Shown: piece by piece, positions 37,408-47,600 of the stretch
How positions within the stretch are numbered: position 1 is the first letter of the stretch
How the letters are laid out: each line of letters starts with the position of its first letter
Origin: Bacteroides salyersiae WAL 10018 = DSM 18765 = JCM 12988
Lineage (GTDB): Bacteria > Bacteroidota > Bacteroidia > Bacteroidales > Bacteroidaceae
DNA: 64,000 nt
Reading direction: 5' to 3'
Assembly: GCF_000381365.1 (NCBI RefSeq)
Contig: NZ_KB905467.1
Location: forward strand, 115,139-179,138
Notes under the pieces: model-generated
What the model saw: the letters and a program-made list of their open reading frames with translations, nothing else
Told to the model about the DNA's origin: nothing
Databases searched by the model: none
Program-made: the position numbers and the translations under genes

Positions 37408-38913
37408 ATGAATCTGAAAACCTTTACTATTTTGTTGGCCTTACTCCTTGCAGTAGGAGTGAAGGCACAGACGCCGGGCAATGCCCATCCGAAACGTGAG
37501 TTTCGCGCTGCGTGGATACAGACTGTCAACGGACAATTTAAAGGAATGTCTACTGAAAAAATAAAGCAGACGCTTGTTGGACAACTGAACTCTTTGCAGG
37601 GTGCCGGTATTAATGCGATTATCTTTCAAGTACGCCCGGAAGCCGATGCTTTGTATGCTTCACAATTGGAACCTTGGAGCCGTTTTCTGACAGGAATACA
37701 AGGTCAGGCGCCTTCTCCTTATTGGGATCCTATGCAGTTTATGATTGATGAATGTCATAAACGTGGGATGGAATTTCATGCATGGATTAATCCTTATCGG
37801 ACGAAAACCAATCAGAATAACGATTTGGCTGCCAATCATGTTTATAACATTCATCCGGAGTGGTTTGTTACTTATGGCAATCAGTTGTATTTTGATCCGG
37901 CTTTGCCCGAAAGCCGTAAACACATTTGTATGGTGATTACCGATATTGTTTCCCGTTATGATGTGGATGCGATTCATATGGATGATTATTTTTATCCTTA
38001 TCCGATTTCCGGTAAGGATTTTCCGGATGATGCCAGTTTTGCCCGTTATGGCGGTGGCTTTTCAAACAAGGCCGACTGGCGTCGCAGCAATGTCAATATT
38101 CTGATAAAGAAGATTCATGAGACGATCCGTGAGATAAAGCCGTGGGTGAAATTCGGTATCAGTCCTTTTGGTATTTACCGGAATGAAAGCAGTGACCCGC
38201 TTGGAAGTAAAACGAACGGTTTGCAGAATTATGACGATCTGTATGCAGATGTTCTTCTTTGGGCACGTCAAGGTTGGGTTGACTATAATATACCGCAGAT
38301 TTATTGGGAAGTAGGACATCCGCGTGCCGATTATGAAACATTGGTCAAATGGTGGGCAAAGAATACGGAAAACCGGCCTCTGTTTATCGGGCAGTCTGTG
38401 ATGAATACCGTTCAGCATGCCGATCCTGATAATTCTTCAATCAATCAGTTACCGCGTAAGATGGCTTTGCAACGTGCCTATCAGACGATTGGCGGAAGTT
38501 GCCAATGGCCGGCCAGTGCTGTAATAGAAAATGCCGGAAAATATCGTGATGCTTTGGTACAGGAATATCACAAATATCCCGCGCTTGTTCCTGTTTTTGA
38601 TTTTATGGATAATAAAGCACCTGATAAAGTGCGTAAGGTAAAGAAGGTATGGACCGCCGACGGCTATCTGCTTTTCTGGACTGCTCCGAAAGCAGAGGAT
38701 GAAATGGACAAAGCTGTTCAGTATGTGGTTTATCGCTTTGATAACAAAGAAGATGTTGATCTTGAAGATCCTTCCCATATTGTAGCTGTTACTCGTAATA
38801 ATTTCTACAAGATGCCTTATGAAAACGGTAAGACTAAATATCGCTATGTCGTAACAGCACTCGACCGCTTGCATAACGAATCTAAATCGGTAAGCAAAAA
38901 AGTAAAACTCTAA
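37408..38913 (+). CDS. GHL10-type family 10 glycosidase-like protein
   Basis: 501-residue exported protein (signal ending GVKAQ, residue 21), paralogous to the protein at 28620-30071. Landmarks are HPKREFRAAWIQTVNGQF near 27, GINAIIFQVRPEADALY near 67, HKRGMEFHAWINPYRT near 117, VDAIHMDDYFYPYP near 188, and YNIPQIYWEVGHPRADY near 292. It ends in a fibronectin-like domain (about 412-501). Compared with the first copy it keeps the Asp residues after the VDAIH strand. Cleavage of cell-wall or host glycan is a family-level guess. It has its own promoter and converges on the chromate-transporter genes across a long hairpin. Confidence 0.88.
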   Translation: MNLKTFTILLALLLAVGVKAQTPGNAHPKREFRAAWIQTVNGQFKGMSTEKIKQTLVGQLNSLQGAGINAIIFQVRPEADALYASQLEPWSRFLTGIQGQAPSPYWDPMQFMIDECHKRGMEFHAWINPYRTKTNQNNDLAANHVYNIHPEWFVTYGNQLYFDPALPESRKHICMVITDIVSRYDVDAIHMDDYFYPYPISGKDFPDDASFARYGGGFSNKADWRRSNVNILIKKIHETIREIKPWVKFGISPFGIYRNESSDPLGSKTNGLQNYDDLYADVLLWARQGWVDYNIPQIYWEVGHPRADYETLVKWWAKNTENRPLFIGQSVMNTVQHADPDNSSINQLPRKMALQRAYQTIGGSCQWPASAVIENAGKYRDALVQEYHKYPALVPVFDFMDNKAPDKVRKVKKVWTADGYLLFWTAPKAEDEMDKAVQYVVYRFDNKEDVDLEDPSHIVAVTRNNFYKMPYENGKTKYRYVVTALDRLHNESKSVSKKVKL

Positions 38914-38926
38914 TAAAGGGAGATCG

Positions 38927-39023
38927 AAAAAGGGAGATGGGAGAATGGAGATGGGAGAAGTAGGCTGTGCTATCACGCTGTATAGTACTTCTTTCCTCTC
39001 CATTCTCCCATCTCCCCTCTTTT
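38927..39023. terminator. Long imperfect hairpin between convergent genes
   Basis: A purine-rich arm at 38927-38962 built of GGGAGATGGGAGAATGGAG-type units is mirrored by a pyrimidine-rich arm at 38986-39023, about 35 bases each with small bulges. A run of T ends the right arm. It lies between the stops at 38913 and 39022 and would fold in transcripts from either side, so a two-way terminator is the simplest reading. Confidence 0.55.
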
Positions 39024-39570
39024 AATAAAGTATTAGTCCGGCAATTCCGCAAGCAATAATCATTAATATGGGGTTTGCTTTGTATTTTTTTGTTCCTACA
39101 AAGGCTATTAGGAAGATGATAACACTCACTACGAATGTATAAGTATCTTTAGTTGGCGAACCAAAGTTTTCTACATTCATAAGTACCAATGCTGCCGATG
39201 CAAGTAATCCTACGACTGCCGGCCGTAAGCCGCTAAATACAGATTCTACTACCGGATGTTTCTGATACTTCAGAAAGAATTTACTGATTGTCAACATTAA
39301 AATAAATGAAGGTAGTACTACTGCAAAGGTAGCGATAATTGATCCCCATACACTGCCCGTTGATGTAAATCCTACATAGGTTGCTGCATTGATACCGATA
39401 GGGCCCGGAGTCATTTGGCTGATAGCCACAATATCTGTAAATTCCTGAGAACTGACCCATCCGTAACGGGTCACCACCTCTCCCTGTATCATAGAGAGCA
39501 TCGCATATCCACCTCCGAAACCAAAGAGTCCGATTTTGAAGAAAGTATAGAAGAGTTGTAAATAGATCAT
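39022..39570 (-). CDS. Chromate transporter-family protein, half-size (second copy)
   Basis: 182-residue membrane protein covering one ChrA domain. It shows FGFGGGYAMLSMIQGEVV near 16, then SQMTPGPIGINAATYVGF near 51, and hydrophobic helices to the end. Half-size ChrA proteins usually work as a pair of two different copies with opposite topology; the partner is at 39841. Chromate export is the family name, but in Bacteroides the natural substrate is not known. The two genes are unusually separated by 270 bases of repeats. Confidence 0.88.
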   Translation of the reverse strand: MIYLQLFYTFFKIGLFGFGGGYAMLSMIQGEVVTRYGWVSSQEFTDIVAISQMTPGPIGINAATYVGFTSTGSVWGSIIATFAVVLPSFILMLTISKFFLKYQKHPVVESVFSGLRPAVVGLLASAALVLMNVENFGSPTKDTYTFVVSVIIFLIAFVGTKKYKANPILMIIACGIAGLILY

Positions 39571-39840
39571 AAAGTTAGTGATTAATGATTAGACATGAAC
39601 TGATTATTTTTTTTCAGACAGAAGAACAAATAAGCTGCCTGTAAAGGCTATACAAGAAATATGTTCTTTTGTTCTTCTGTCTTCTGAATCGATTCAAAAC
39701 CAACTTAGCTCCCTCTCCCACGGAGAGGGCTGGGGGGGAGACTTCAAAACTGGTTAGTAATAAGCAATCAGTGATTAATGACAAGTAGTGATTAGCATTG
39801 GCCAATATTGCAGCGCAGCTTGCGTATCACTTATCGCTAA
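39571..39840. repeat. Repeat-filled gap between paired transporter genes
   Basis: Holds several motifs. AGTGATTAATGA occurs at about 39579 and again near 39770. A 15-base perfect inverted repeat pairs AGACAGAAGAACAAA at 39616-39630 with its complement at 39668-39682. A copy of the dispersed CCCTCTCC...GGAGAGGG element is at 39711-39740. No gene is supported. It looks like a site where small repeat elements have inserted between two genes that are normally adjacent. Confidence 0.6.
39711..39740. repeat. Third copy of the dispersed palindromic repeat
   Basis: Same element as the pair after the 31859-32344 gene. The flank AACTTAGCT is also shared with the reverse complement of the 32353-32383 copy, so the two agree over about 34 bases with one mismatch. 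Its core is CCCTCTCC, CAC, GGAGAGGG. Confidence 0.72.
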
Positions 39841-40374
39841 TCACTGTTTTAATTTTCCCCATAAGAAACCTCCCACTCCTGCTGCAATGATAATCCAGAT
39901 GGGGGAGAAGCCTAATAGCCAAATAAGCAATGCCGATACAATGGGAATCCATATTGTATAGCGATTGATTCGGGCGGACTTTGCCATGCTGAATGTTGGA
40001 ACAGCGATTAGGGCAACTACCGCCGGACGGATTCCTTTGAATATACGTTCCACAATAACATTGTCCTTAAAATTATGAAAGAATAAGGCAATGGCCAGAA
40101 TAATGATGAATGAGGGTAGTATGGTGCCTAATGCTGTTATTATACTTCCCCGTATTCCTCTTAATTTGTATCCGATGAATATAGAAATATTTACGGCCAG
40201 AATACCCGGTGCCGATTGTGAGATGGCTAATAAGTCGACAAAGTCTTCTTGAGCAATCCATTTTCGTTTGGTTACGATTTCGTTTTCTATAAGTGGCACC
40301 ATCGCATAACCGCCACCGATTGTAAAGGCACCTATTTTAAAAAAGATACCGAATGATTCAAGATAAATGTTCAT
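39841..40374 (-). CDS. Chromate transporter-family protein, half-size (first copy)
   Basis: 177 residues from ATG 40374 (MNIYLESFG); an upstream in-frame ATG at 40410 would lengthen it by 12 basic residues. It is a ChrA domain with IGGGYAMVPLIENEIV near 20, SQSAPGILAVNISIFIGY near 57, and four to five hydrophobic helices. It is the partner of the copy at 39022. Its start lies inside the last codons of the hybrid regulator gene (17-base overlap), which ties its translation to that regulator. Confidence 0.86.
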   Translation of the reverse strand: MNIYLESFGIFFKIGAFTIGGGYAMVPLIENEIVTKRKWIAQEDFVDLLAISQSAPGILAVNISIFIGYKLRGIRGSIITALGTILPSFIIILAIALFFHNFKDNVIVERIFKGIRPAVVALIAVPTFSMAKSARINRYTIWIPIVSALLIWLLGFSPIWIIIAAGVGGFLWGKLKQ

Positions 40375-43300
40375 CTTCTTTATTGGTCTGTTCTTCTTCT
40401 TTTCTGGCATACTTGCTCGGGCTTACATTGAAATGCTTTTTGAATACTTCGCGGAAGTATTTGGCATCATTGAAACCTGTCATTTCTGCAATTTCAGTTA
40501 TGGAATGTTTTCCTTCTCTCAGTAGTTGTGCAGCCCGTTTCAGACGGATTAGGCGGACATAATCTGCCGGAGCCTGATCTGTTAATGCTTTTATTTTGTT
40601 ATAGAAACTGGTACGGCTCATATTCAGCAATGTGCAAAGCACATCTACGTTGAAAGCTTGATTATCCATATTTTCTTCTACGCTCTTTTTCACTGTGGCA
40701 ATAAATTGCCAGTCGATATCATCGGAACACTTGAGGCATTTTCCTTCCTCTTCCTCGTCATTCAGCTCTAAGTTGGCATATCTGCTACGTAGCAGAGCAC
40801 GGTTGGATAACAGATTGACTATGGTTGCCTTCAATATGCCTATGTTGAAAGGCTTCACAACATATTCGTCTGCGCCGATTTTGAGTCCTTCCAATATGTT
40901 CTTTTCATCGTTCAATGCAGTAAGTAGGATGATTGGAATGTGTGATGTCTCGATATCGTTCTTGATTGCTGCACACAGTTCGTCTCCACGCATTTCCGGC
41001 ATCATGATGTCGGAGATGATAAGTTCCGGCTTATATTCTTTTACGATGGTGAGTGCTTCTTTACCGTTGCTGCACATCTGTATGGTGTACATATCCGAGA
41101 GCGTATGTCCCAAATAGTTACGCAGTTCATCATTATCTTCGACAATCAGCAAACGCTGTTGGTTTTCATTATGCTCTTTTTTCGCTTTTTCGTAAATGTC
41201 CGGCGTGCCGCTGGTACTGTAGATAGCTTGTTCGTCTTGTACGATCTGGCGGGTTTTTGTTGTCAGATGCGCTTTACGGAATTGTTTATTGTCTTTAGGG
41301 AACGTTACTTTGATGATCGATCCTTGGTGTTCGATACTGCTTAGATGGATTTTTCCTTTGTGAAGGTGTACCAGTTTCCATACCAGCATGAGACCAATAC
41401 CGCTACCTGTCACTTTCGAATTGATGGCATTGCTTCCCCGGAAATGTATTTTGAAAAGCTTCTTTTGTTCATTTGCCGGGATGCCGATACCTGTATCCTT
41501 TACTTCAACACTCCAAGTATCGTCATTTTCGCAGACAAATACATGTACACTACCACTTTCGGGAGTGTACTTCAAAGCGTTTGAAATGATATTTTTTAAT
41601 ATCGAATCCATTTTCTCTTTGTCGAACCATACGTTCAGGTAACGGAAATTACTTTCATACGTAAAGTTGATATGCTTCACTGTGGCATAGGGGCGGAATG
41701 CATTGAAGGTTTCTGCCATATAGGTATTCAGCTCGTATTCCGATATGTATAGTTCCGAGGAGTATACATCTGCCCGTTCGAAGTTGATCAGATTGGTGGT
41801 CAGGCGCAACAATGCGTTTACATTGCGTAGCGCCGTATTGGTATTGGCAATGCCGTCTTTGCTGAGTTGTTCTTTTTCCCGCAGCTCTTCCAATGGCGCT
41901 TTGATGAGAGTCAGTGGAGTACGGATATCATGTGCCGTATTGATGAAGAAGTGTATCTTTTCATCAGATACTTTCCTTTGTTTTCTCAGCATGATAAGCC
42001 GGATAGCGCTGATACCTATCAGACCCAAGACAACTGCATAAAGTAATAATGCCCACAGTGAAAGCCAGGCCGGTTGGGCTATGATGATTTTCATACTCCG
42101 TTCTTCCAGAACTATTTTCCTGTCCTCGTTGGATATGGCTCTCACGTGTAATACATATTCTCCCGGACTCAGATTTGTGAAACGGATTGTGTTTTCGTCA
42201 TCTGGTTTACTCCATTCGTCGTAGAATCCTTCCATCTTATAAGAATAGAGAATATTAGAAGGATAGTCGTAATTGATGGACGATACTTTTACAGAAAATA
42301 TGTTCTGGTTATATTTTAATTTAAGGACTTGAGTATCGTCGATATCCGTTTGAAGCGGGGAGTTTTTGTCTCCCGGATAGACGGTCTGATAAAACAGGTT
42401 AAAGTCACTGAAAACCATTTTGGAGGAGTAAGTTCTCGGTATCTTCATGTCTTTGTGAAATTCTACCGCTCCGTCTGAACTTCCGAATACAAAGAAACCG
42501 TTGCTCCGTAATGTACCTGATTCGGCATTGAAATGAATGGTCATCAAACCTTGTTCTCTGGTCCAGTTATGGAAAGTTCTCAGTTTTGGGACGAAACTGC
42601 TCAATCCGTTTTCCGTACTGATAAATATCTCACCATGGTGGTCGGATAGTATGGTGTAGATATTATTGGATATCAATGCACAGTTTTCCGTATGATAATG
42701 AGTGAAAAGTTTTACTTTCGGATCGTATATCAATAATCCCGAACCACTGGTTCCTATATAGAGGTTACCATCTTCTTGATACAGTGAGTATATGTAAGTT
42801 GACTCGACCGGTAATTTGATGCGTTCGAATCCGCCGGATTCTTTGTCTAACAGATACAATCCGGTGGCTGTGCCGATCCACATTTCGGCACTGTCTTTCT
42901 CTACAATGGAGGTGATAGAGTTCAAACCGCTATAAAGACGTATCGTTTTCTTGGTGATGTCGATCCGTTTCAAATTGTAATATCCCCCTGACCAGATATC
43001 ATTCCGGGAATCTTTCATAATGGTCCGGATATATTTATCCGGGCGTATGTTCAGATGTGAGAACAGGGAAGGAGTGAAATATTCGACAGATAAACTTTTT
43101 TTGTTGATTTGATACATACCGGAATTATATCCTCCTGCCCAGATTATGCCGGGGGCTACCTCACATAAAGTGGTAAAAATATGATTTTTATTGTTTGTGG
43201 ATTCAAATGAACTGAGAAAAGAGTGCCACTGTTTAGTCTTGGAATAGTAGAGACTGATACCGTTAGTGGTGCCAAACCAAAGATCGCCTTCGGAATCTTC

Positions 43301-44365
43301 TATGATACTGTTTACCTGATCATTAATCAGTGATTGCTTGTTGCCAATGGAGTGTTTTATCCAGTTATAACCAGAATAGCGATTGTTGCGTACGGTAACC
43401 CCTATCGGGTAGTTGGCCAGCCAGATGCGGTCTTCTTCGTCTACATAAATATCGTTGATACTATTGCCGTTCATAGCATTGTTTTTATTATAATCGGCTA
43501 CGATATAAGGGTTGGCCTGATAGGAATCAATATTCATTTCGAATACCCCTGCACCATCGGTAGCTATCAGCAGTTCTTTGTTATTTAAGGGCTTGATGGC
43601 ATTGATGCTGATGTCTGTCAGGGTTATCTGAGGCTGGAAACTTTGTTTGGTATTCATGTCATAGACATAAATACCCCGTTGAAAAGTTCCGATAAATAAT
43701 TTTTTCGTTTTCTGATCGAAATACAATTCATTAATCTGTACTGCGATTTTATCCAATTTATCACAATGGATGAGTGAAAGCGTACCCTGTTTCAATTCTG
43801 CATAGTGTATCCCTTTTTCTGTACCTATAAAGAAGTGTGTTTCGTCTATTTGTGCGATATCCGTAATGGTTTCGTCTATTGCATTGGCTATTTCGGTGGT
43901 GTCTTGAGATTTTGTATCATACAGATAGATACTCTTTTCACAACACAACCAGATTGTATGACTGTTGTCGATGTAACTGTAGCTGACAGGTGCCGGCATG
44001 TCTTTGTTTTCCACAACGGGGAGTTTGTATACCAGTTCAAAGGTGTCGTGGGCTTTATCGTATCGGTATACTTTTCCTTTTTTCCCTATTTCCCATAATA
44101 CACCTTCCGTGTCGATGTATAGCCAGTTCAGATTCAGTAAAGAGTTGACTTCTTCTTTGCCGTCCATTAGTTTGTATTGTTTGAACTCTTTACCGTTGTA
44201 ACGGTCTATACCTTCATGAGTGAGAAACCACATATATCCTTTCCGGTCTTTTTGGATAGAATATACCCGCCTGTTGCTCAGCCCATCTTCTACACCTATG
44301 TATTTGTAGATTTGCGCTATACAAGAAAATGGAAATAGTAACAAAATAATAAGCCATTTCTTCAT
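40358..44365 (-). CDS. Hybrid two-component regulator with propeller sensor
   Basis: 1335 residues, the classic Bacteroides HTCS layout. A signal peptide (about 1-17) is followed by two seven-bladed propellers of Reg_prop repeats (about 20-640, e.g. GVEDGLSNRRVYSI, EDSEGDLWFGTTNGISLY) and a Y_Y_Y domain (about 680-755). Next come a transmembrane helix about 765-788 and a histidine kinase with NTAHDIRTPLTLIKAPLEEL (His near 813). A receiver with LIISDIMMPEM (Asp near 1119) and an AraC domain (ITEIAEMTGFNDAKYFREVF near 1290) complete it. Such proteins normally sense oligosaccharides and control an adjacent utilisation locus. No such locus is next to it; the downstream genes are chromate-family transporters. 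Confidence 0.95.
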   Translation of the reverse strand: MKKWLIILLLFPFSCIAQIYKYIGVEDGLSNRRVYSIQKDRKGYMWFLTHEGIDRYNGKEFKQYKLMDGKEEVNSLLNLNWLYIDTEGVLWEIGKKGKVYRYDKAHDTFELVYKLPVVENKDMPAPVSYSYIDNSHTIWLCCEKSIYLYDTKSQDTTEIANAIDETITDIAQIDETHFFIGTEKGIHYAELKQGTLSLIHCDKLDKIAVQINELYFDQKTKKLFIGTFQRGIYVYDMNTKQSFQPQITLTDISINAIKPLNNKELLIATDGAGVFEMNIDSYQANPYIVADYNKNNAMNGNSINDIYVDEEDRIWLANYPIGVTVRNNRYSGYNWIKHSIGNKQSLINDQVNSIIEDSEGDLWFGTTNGISLYYSKTKQWHSFLSSFESTNNKNHIFTTLCEVAPGIIWAGGYNSGMYQINKKSLSVEYFTPSLFSHLNIRPDKYIRTIMKDSRNDIWSGGYYNLKRIDITKKTIRLYSGLNSITSIVEKDSAEMWIGTATGLYLLDKESGGFERIKLPVESTYIYSLYQEDGNLYIGTSGSGLLIYDPKVKLFTHYHTENCALISNNIYTILSDHHGEIFISTENGLSSFVPKLRTFHNWTREQGLMTIHFNAESGTLRSNGFFVFGSSDGAVEFHKDMKIPRTYSSKMVFSDFNLFYQTVYPGDKNSPLQTDIDDTQVLKLKYNQNIFSVKVSSINYDYPSNILYSYKMEGFYDEWSKPDDENTIRFTNLSPGEYVLHVRAISNEDRKIVLEERSMKIIIAQPAWLSLWALLLYAVVLGLIGISAIRLIMLRKQRKVSDEKIHFFINTAHDIRTPLTLIKAPLEELREKEQLSKDGIANTNTALRNVNALLRLTTNLINFERADVYSSELYISEYELNTYMAETFNAFRPYATVKHINFTYESNFRYLNVWFDKEKMDSILKNIISNALKYTPESGSVHVFVCENDDTWSVEVKDTGIGIPANEQKKLFKIHFRGSNAINSKVTGSGIGLMLVWKLVHLHKGKIHLSSIEHQGSIIKVTFPKDNKQFRKAHLTTKTRQIVQDEQAIYSTSGTPDIYEKAKKEHNENQQRLLIVEDNDELRNYLGHTLSDMYTIQMCSNGKEALTIVKEYKPELIISDIMMPEMRGDELCAAIKNDIETSHIPIILLTALNDEKNILEGLKIGADEYVVKPFNIGILKATIVNLLSNRALLRSRYANLELNDEEEEGKCLKCSDDIDWQFIATVKKSVEENMDNQAFNVDVLCTLLNMSRTSFYNKIKALTDQAPADYVRLIRLKRAAQLLREGKHSITEIAEMTGFNDAKYFREVFKKHFNVSPSKYARKEEEQTNKEDEHLS

Positions 44366-44421
44366 GTTAGTAAGACATTTAGAGTTACAAAACTTAGCTT
44401 TAAGGGGGGATGATTGTGTTA

Positions 44422-44452
44422 CAAAATTAAGAAGTATTTTCGATATAACAAA
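44422..44452 (-). promoter_or_regulatory. Consensus promoter for the propeller-type regulator
   Basis: Minus strand TTTG (44449-44452), a 19-base spacer, then TAATTTTG (44422-44429). Both boxes match the Bacteroides consensus. The start codon at 44365 is 57 bases beyond the -7 box. Confidence 0.6.
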
Positions 44453-44590
44453 ATAAATCAGGAAGATAGGATTCTGTTTTATACTTCTACTTGATTAAAG
44501 TGTACAAGGTTTTGTATATTGTGTACATTGTGACAGTTACTTCTTTTAACTTTAGGAAAAGAGAATGCCTGCTTGAAACATTATGTAAAA

Positions 44591-44620
44591 AAAGCTGTCA
44601 CTTCATATAGTGACAGCTTT
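44591..44620. terminator. Terminator between purL and the regulator gene
   Basis: AAAGCTGTCACT (44591-44602) and its perfect complement (44609-44620), six-base loop. On the minus strand it is followed by TTTTTTTACAT, so it would end purL mRNA (stop at 44661). Confidence 0.72.
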
Positions 44621-44660
44621 TGAAAATGTTATCTTTAGAGGGATAATCTTTAAAGTCGTA

Positions 44661-47600
44661 TTATTTCATTTTATCTTCCACCCATTTGCGTGCATTAACG
44701 AATGCTTCGATCCAAGGGGTTACTTGATCGCTATGGATGCGGTCGGCCGGATAGCATGCGTTCTGCCAAGGGAAGATAGCACGTTCCAAGTGTGGCATCA
44801 TTGCTAAATGACGACCGTCTGCACTGGCTAAAGCCGCTATTGAATAATCCGAACCGTTCGGGTTGCCCGGATATTCGTCATACGAATATTTGGCGACTAC
44901 ATTGTATTTGTCTTCGCCATAAGGCAAAGAGAATTTTCCTTCTCCGTGGGCTACCCAAATACCTAACTTACTGCCACTTAATGAACCGAACATCACACTG
45001 CGGTTAGTCGGGATGGTCAGGCTTATGAAAGTGGATTCGAACTTATGAGAGTCGTTGTGAAGCATCTTACCTTGCTTTTTGTGTTCCGGATTGATAAGTC
45101 CCAATTCCATCATCAACTGGCAACCATTACAGATACCTAATGACAGGGTGTCTTCACGGGCATAGAATTTGTCGAGCGCTTCCTTGGCTTTCGGATTGAA
45201 CAGGAAGCCTCCTGCCCATCCTTTGGCAGAGCCCAATACATCCGAGTTGGAGAAACCTCCACAGTAAACAATCATGTTTACATCTTCCAGTGTCTCGCGG
45301 CCACTGATAAGGTCGGTCATTGTCACATCTTTCACATCGAAGCCTGCCAAGTAGAGTGAATAAGCCATTTCGCGTTCACCGTTCGTTCCTTTTTCACGGA
45401 TGATGGCAGCACGGATACCGCTTGGGGTGCGGCGGTCCGGTGTGATGCCGTATTGAGACAGTTTTCCTTTGAAAGTCGGCATGAATGCGAATTCCAGAGG
45501 TTGCATCTTGTAATTCTCAAAACGTTTCTTGGCACAGCCGTTCATGGATTGTTTACGGTCGAGCAGGTAAGAGGAAGCATACCATACGTCGCGCATATAG
45601 TCGATACCGAATTGGTAAGTAACCCCGTCTTTCGATACCAGAATGTGGCGTTCGTCGGTTGGCTTACCCAATTTGATGAAGCCTATACCGGCATCTTCCA
45701 GGATTTTTTTCACCTCTTCTTTATGTTTATCGGCAATTTGGATCACGATACCCGGATTCTCGGCAAAGAGAATTTTTACCATATCGTTTTCTTTCATTTT
45801 GTCTAAGTTGATGTCGAGACCGCCTTCCACATTGGCGAAGCACATCTCGAGCAGTGTGGTGATAAGACCTCCTGCCGAAATGTCGTGTCCTGCAAGGATC
45901 AGACCCTTTTTCACTAATTCCTGTACAGCTAAGAATGCATCACGGAAATATTCGGCATCTTGTACGCAAGGCACCTCGTCGCCTACTTTACCTAATGACT
46001 GTGCAAAGGCAGAGCCGCCTAACTTCAGTGCATCGAAGCTGAAGTCTATATGATAGAGCGTTGTCTTTTCATTGTTTACCAGTACGGGAGAAACTACTTT
46101 CTTTACGTCGGAAACTTCGCCGCCGGCAGAAACGATCACGGTTCCCGGAGAGATTACTTTCTCGCCGTCGGGATATTTCTGAGTCATGGACAAAGAGTCT
46201 TTTCCTGTAGGTACATTGATTTGCAGAGCACAGCAGAAATCGCTTAATGCCTTTACGGCTGTGTACAGACGGGCATCTTCTCCCTCTTGAGAGCGGCAGG
46301 GCCACATCCAGTTGGCCGATAATGAAATGCTGTCCATACCTTCGGCCATAGGTGCCCATACCAGATTGGTCAGTGCTTCACTGACAGAGAGAATGGAACC
46401 GGCTGCCGGATCGGCCAATGCCGCTTGCGGGGCATGTCCGATAGAGGTGGCGATACCTTTTTCGCCGCGGTAGTCCAGTGCTACGACACCGCAATCGCTT
46501 AGTGGCAACTGTATTTCGCCCTGACATTGCTGACGGGCTACTTTTCCTGTTACGGAACGGTCTACTTTATTTGTCAGCCAGTCTTTACAGGCTACTGCTT
46601 CCAACTGTAATACATTGGTGAGGTATTCGTGCAGCTTAGGTTGTTCATACACAGGCATTTCGTAGTGACGTTCTACGGTTTTGTCTATCATGTAAGTTTT
46701 TGGAGACGAACCGAACATCTGGTCTACCGCCAAATCGAACGGACGTATGCCGTCAGCTTGTTGGAAAGCAAAGCGATGGTCGCCGGTCGTTTCACCTACT
46801 ACGTACATCGGAGCACGTTCGCGTTCGGCAATCTTGCGTACATGCTCGATAGCTTCTTCCTTGATGAGAAGCCCCATGCGTTCCTGTGATTCGTTGGCTA
46901 TGATTTCTTTGGCAGAAAGGGTTTTGTCGCCGATTGGTAATTTGCTCATATCGATCAGGCCGCCGCATTCTTCTACCAATTCCGATAGACAGTTGACGTG
47001 GCCGGCCGAACCGTGGTCGTGAATGGACACTACCGGGTTCTCGTCTTCCTCGCAAAGGGCACGTACCACATTGTTGGCACGTTTCTGCATTTCTGCGTTG
47101 GCACGCTGCACGGCATTCAGTTCGATACCGCTACTGTAACGGCCTGTATCTACCGAAGATACCGAGCCGCCACCCAGTCCGATACGGTAATTGTCACCAC
47201 CGATTACGACTACTTTATTGCCGGCTTCGGGTTGTCCTTTCAAGCAGTCGCGCTGTGTGCCGTAGCCTACACCGCCTGCCAGCATGATTACTTTGTCGTA
47301 GCCGTATATTTCATTGTTTTCCTTGTGTTCGAAAGTCAATACCGAACCGCAGATAAGCGGCTGTCCGAACTTGTTTCCGAAGTCACTGGCACCGTTGGAG
47401 GCTTTGATCAGGATTTGTTCCGGAGTCTGATACAACCATTTACGTACAGGCAGGATTTCTTCCCATGGACGGTCTTCATCCGTACGGGGATACGATGTCA
47501 TGTAAACGGCAGTTCCGGCAATGGGCCATGAACCTTTACCGCCACCCATACGGTCGCGTATTTCACCTCCTGTACCGGTCGATGCGCCGTTGAAAGGCTC

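Noticed and set aside
39614..39805. A 63-codon minus-strand frame between the chromate-family genes
   Set aside because: It crosses the inverted and dispersed repeats and shows no conserved protein pattern.
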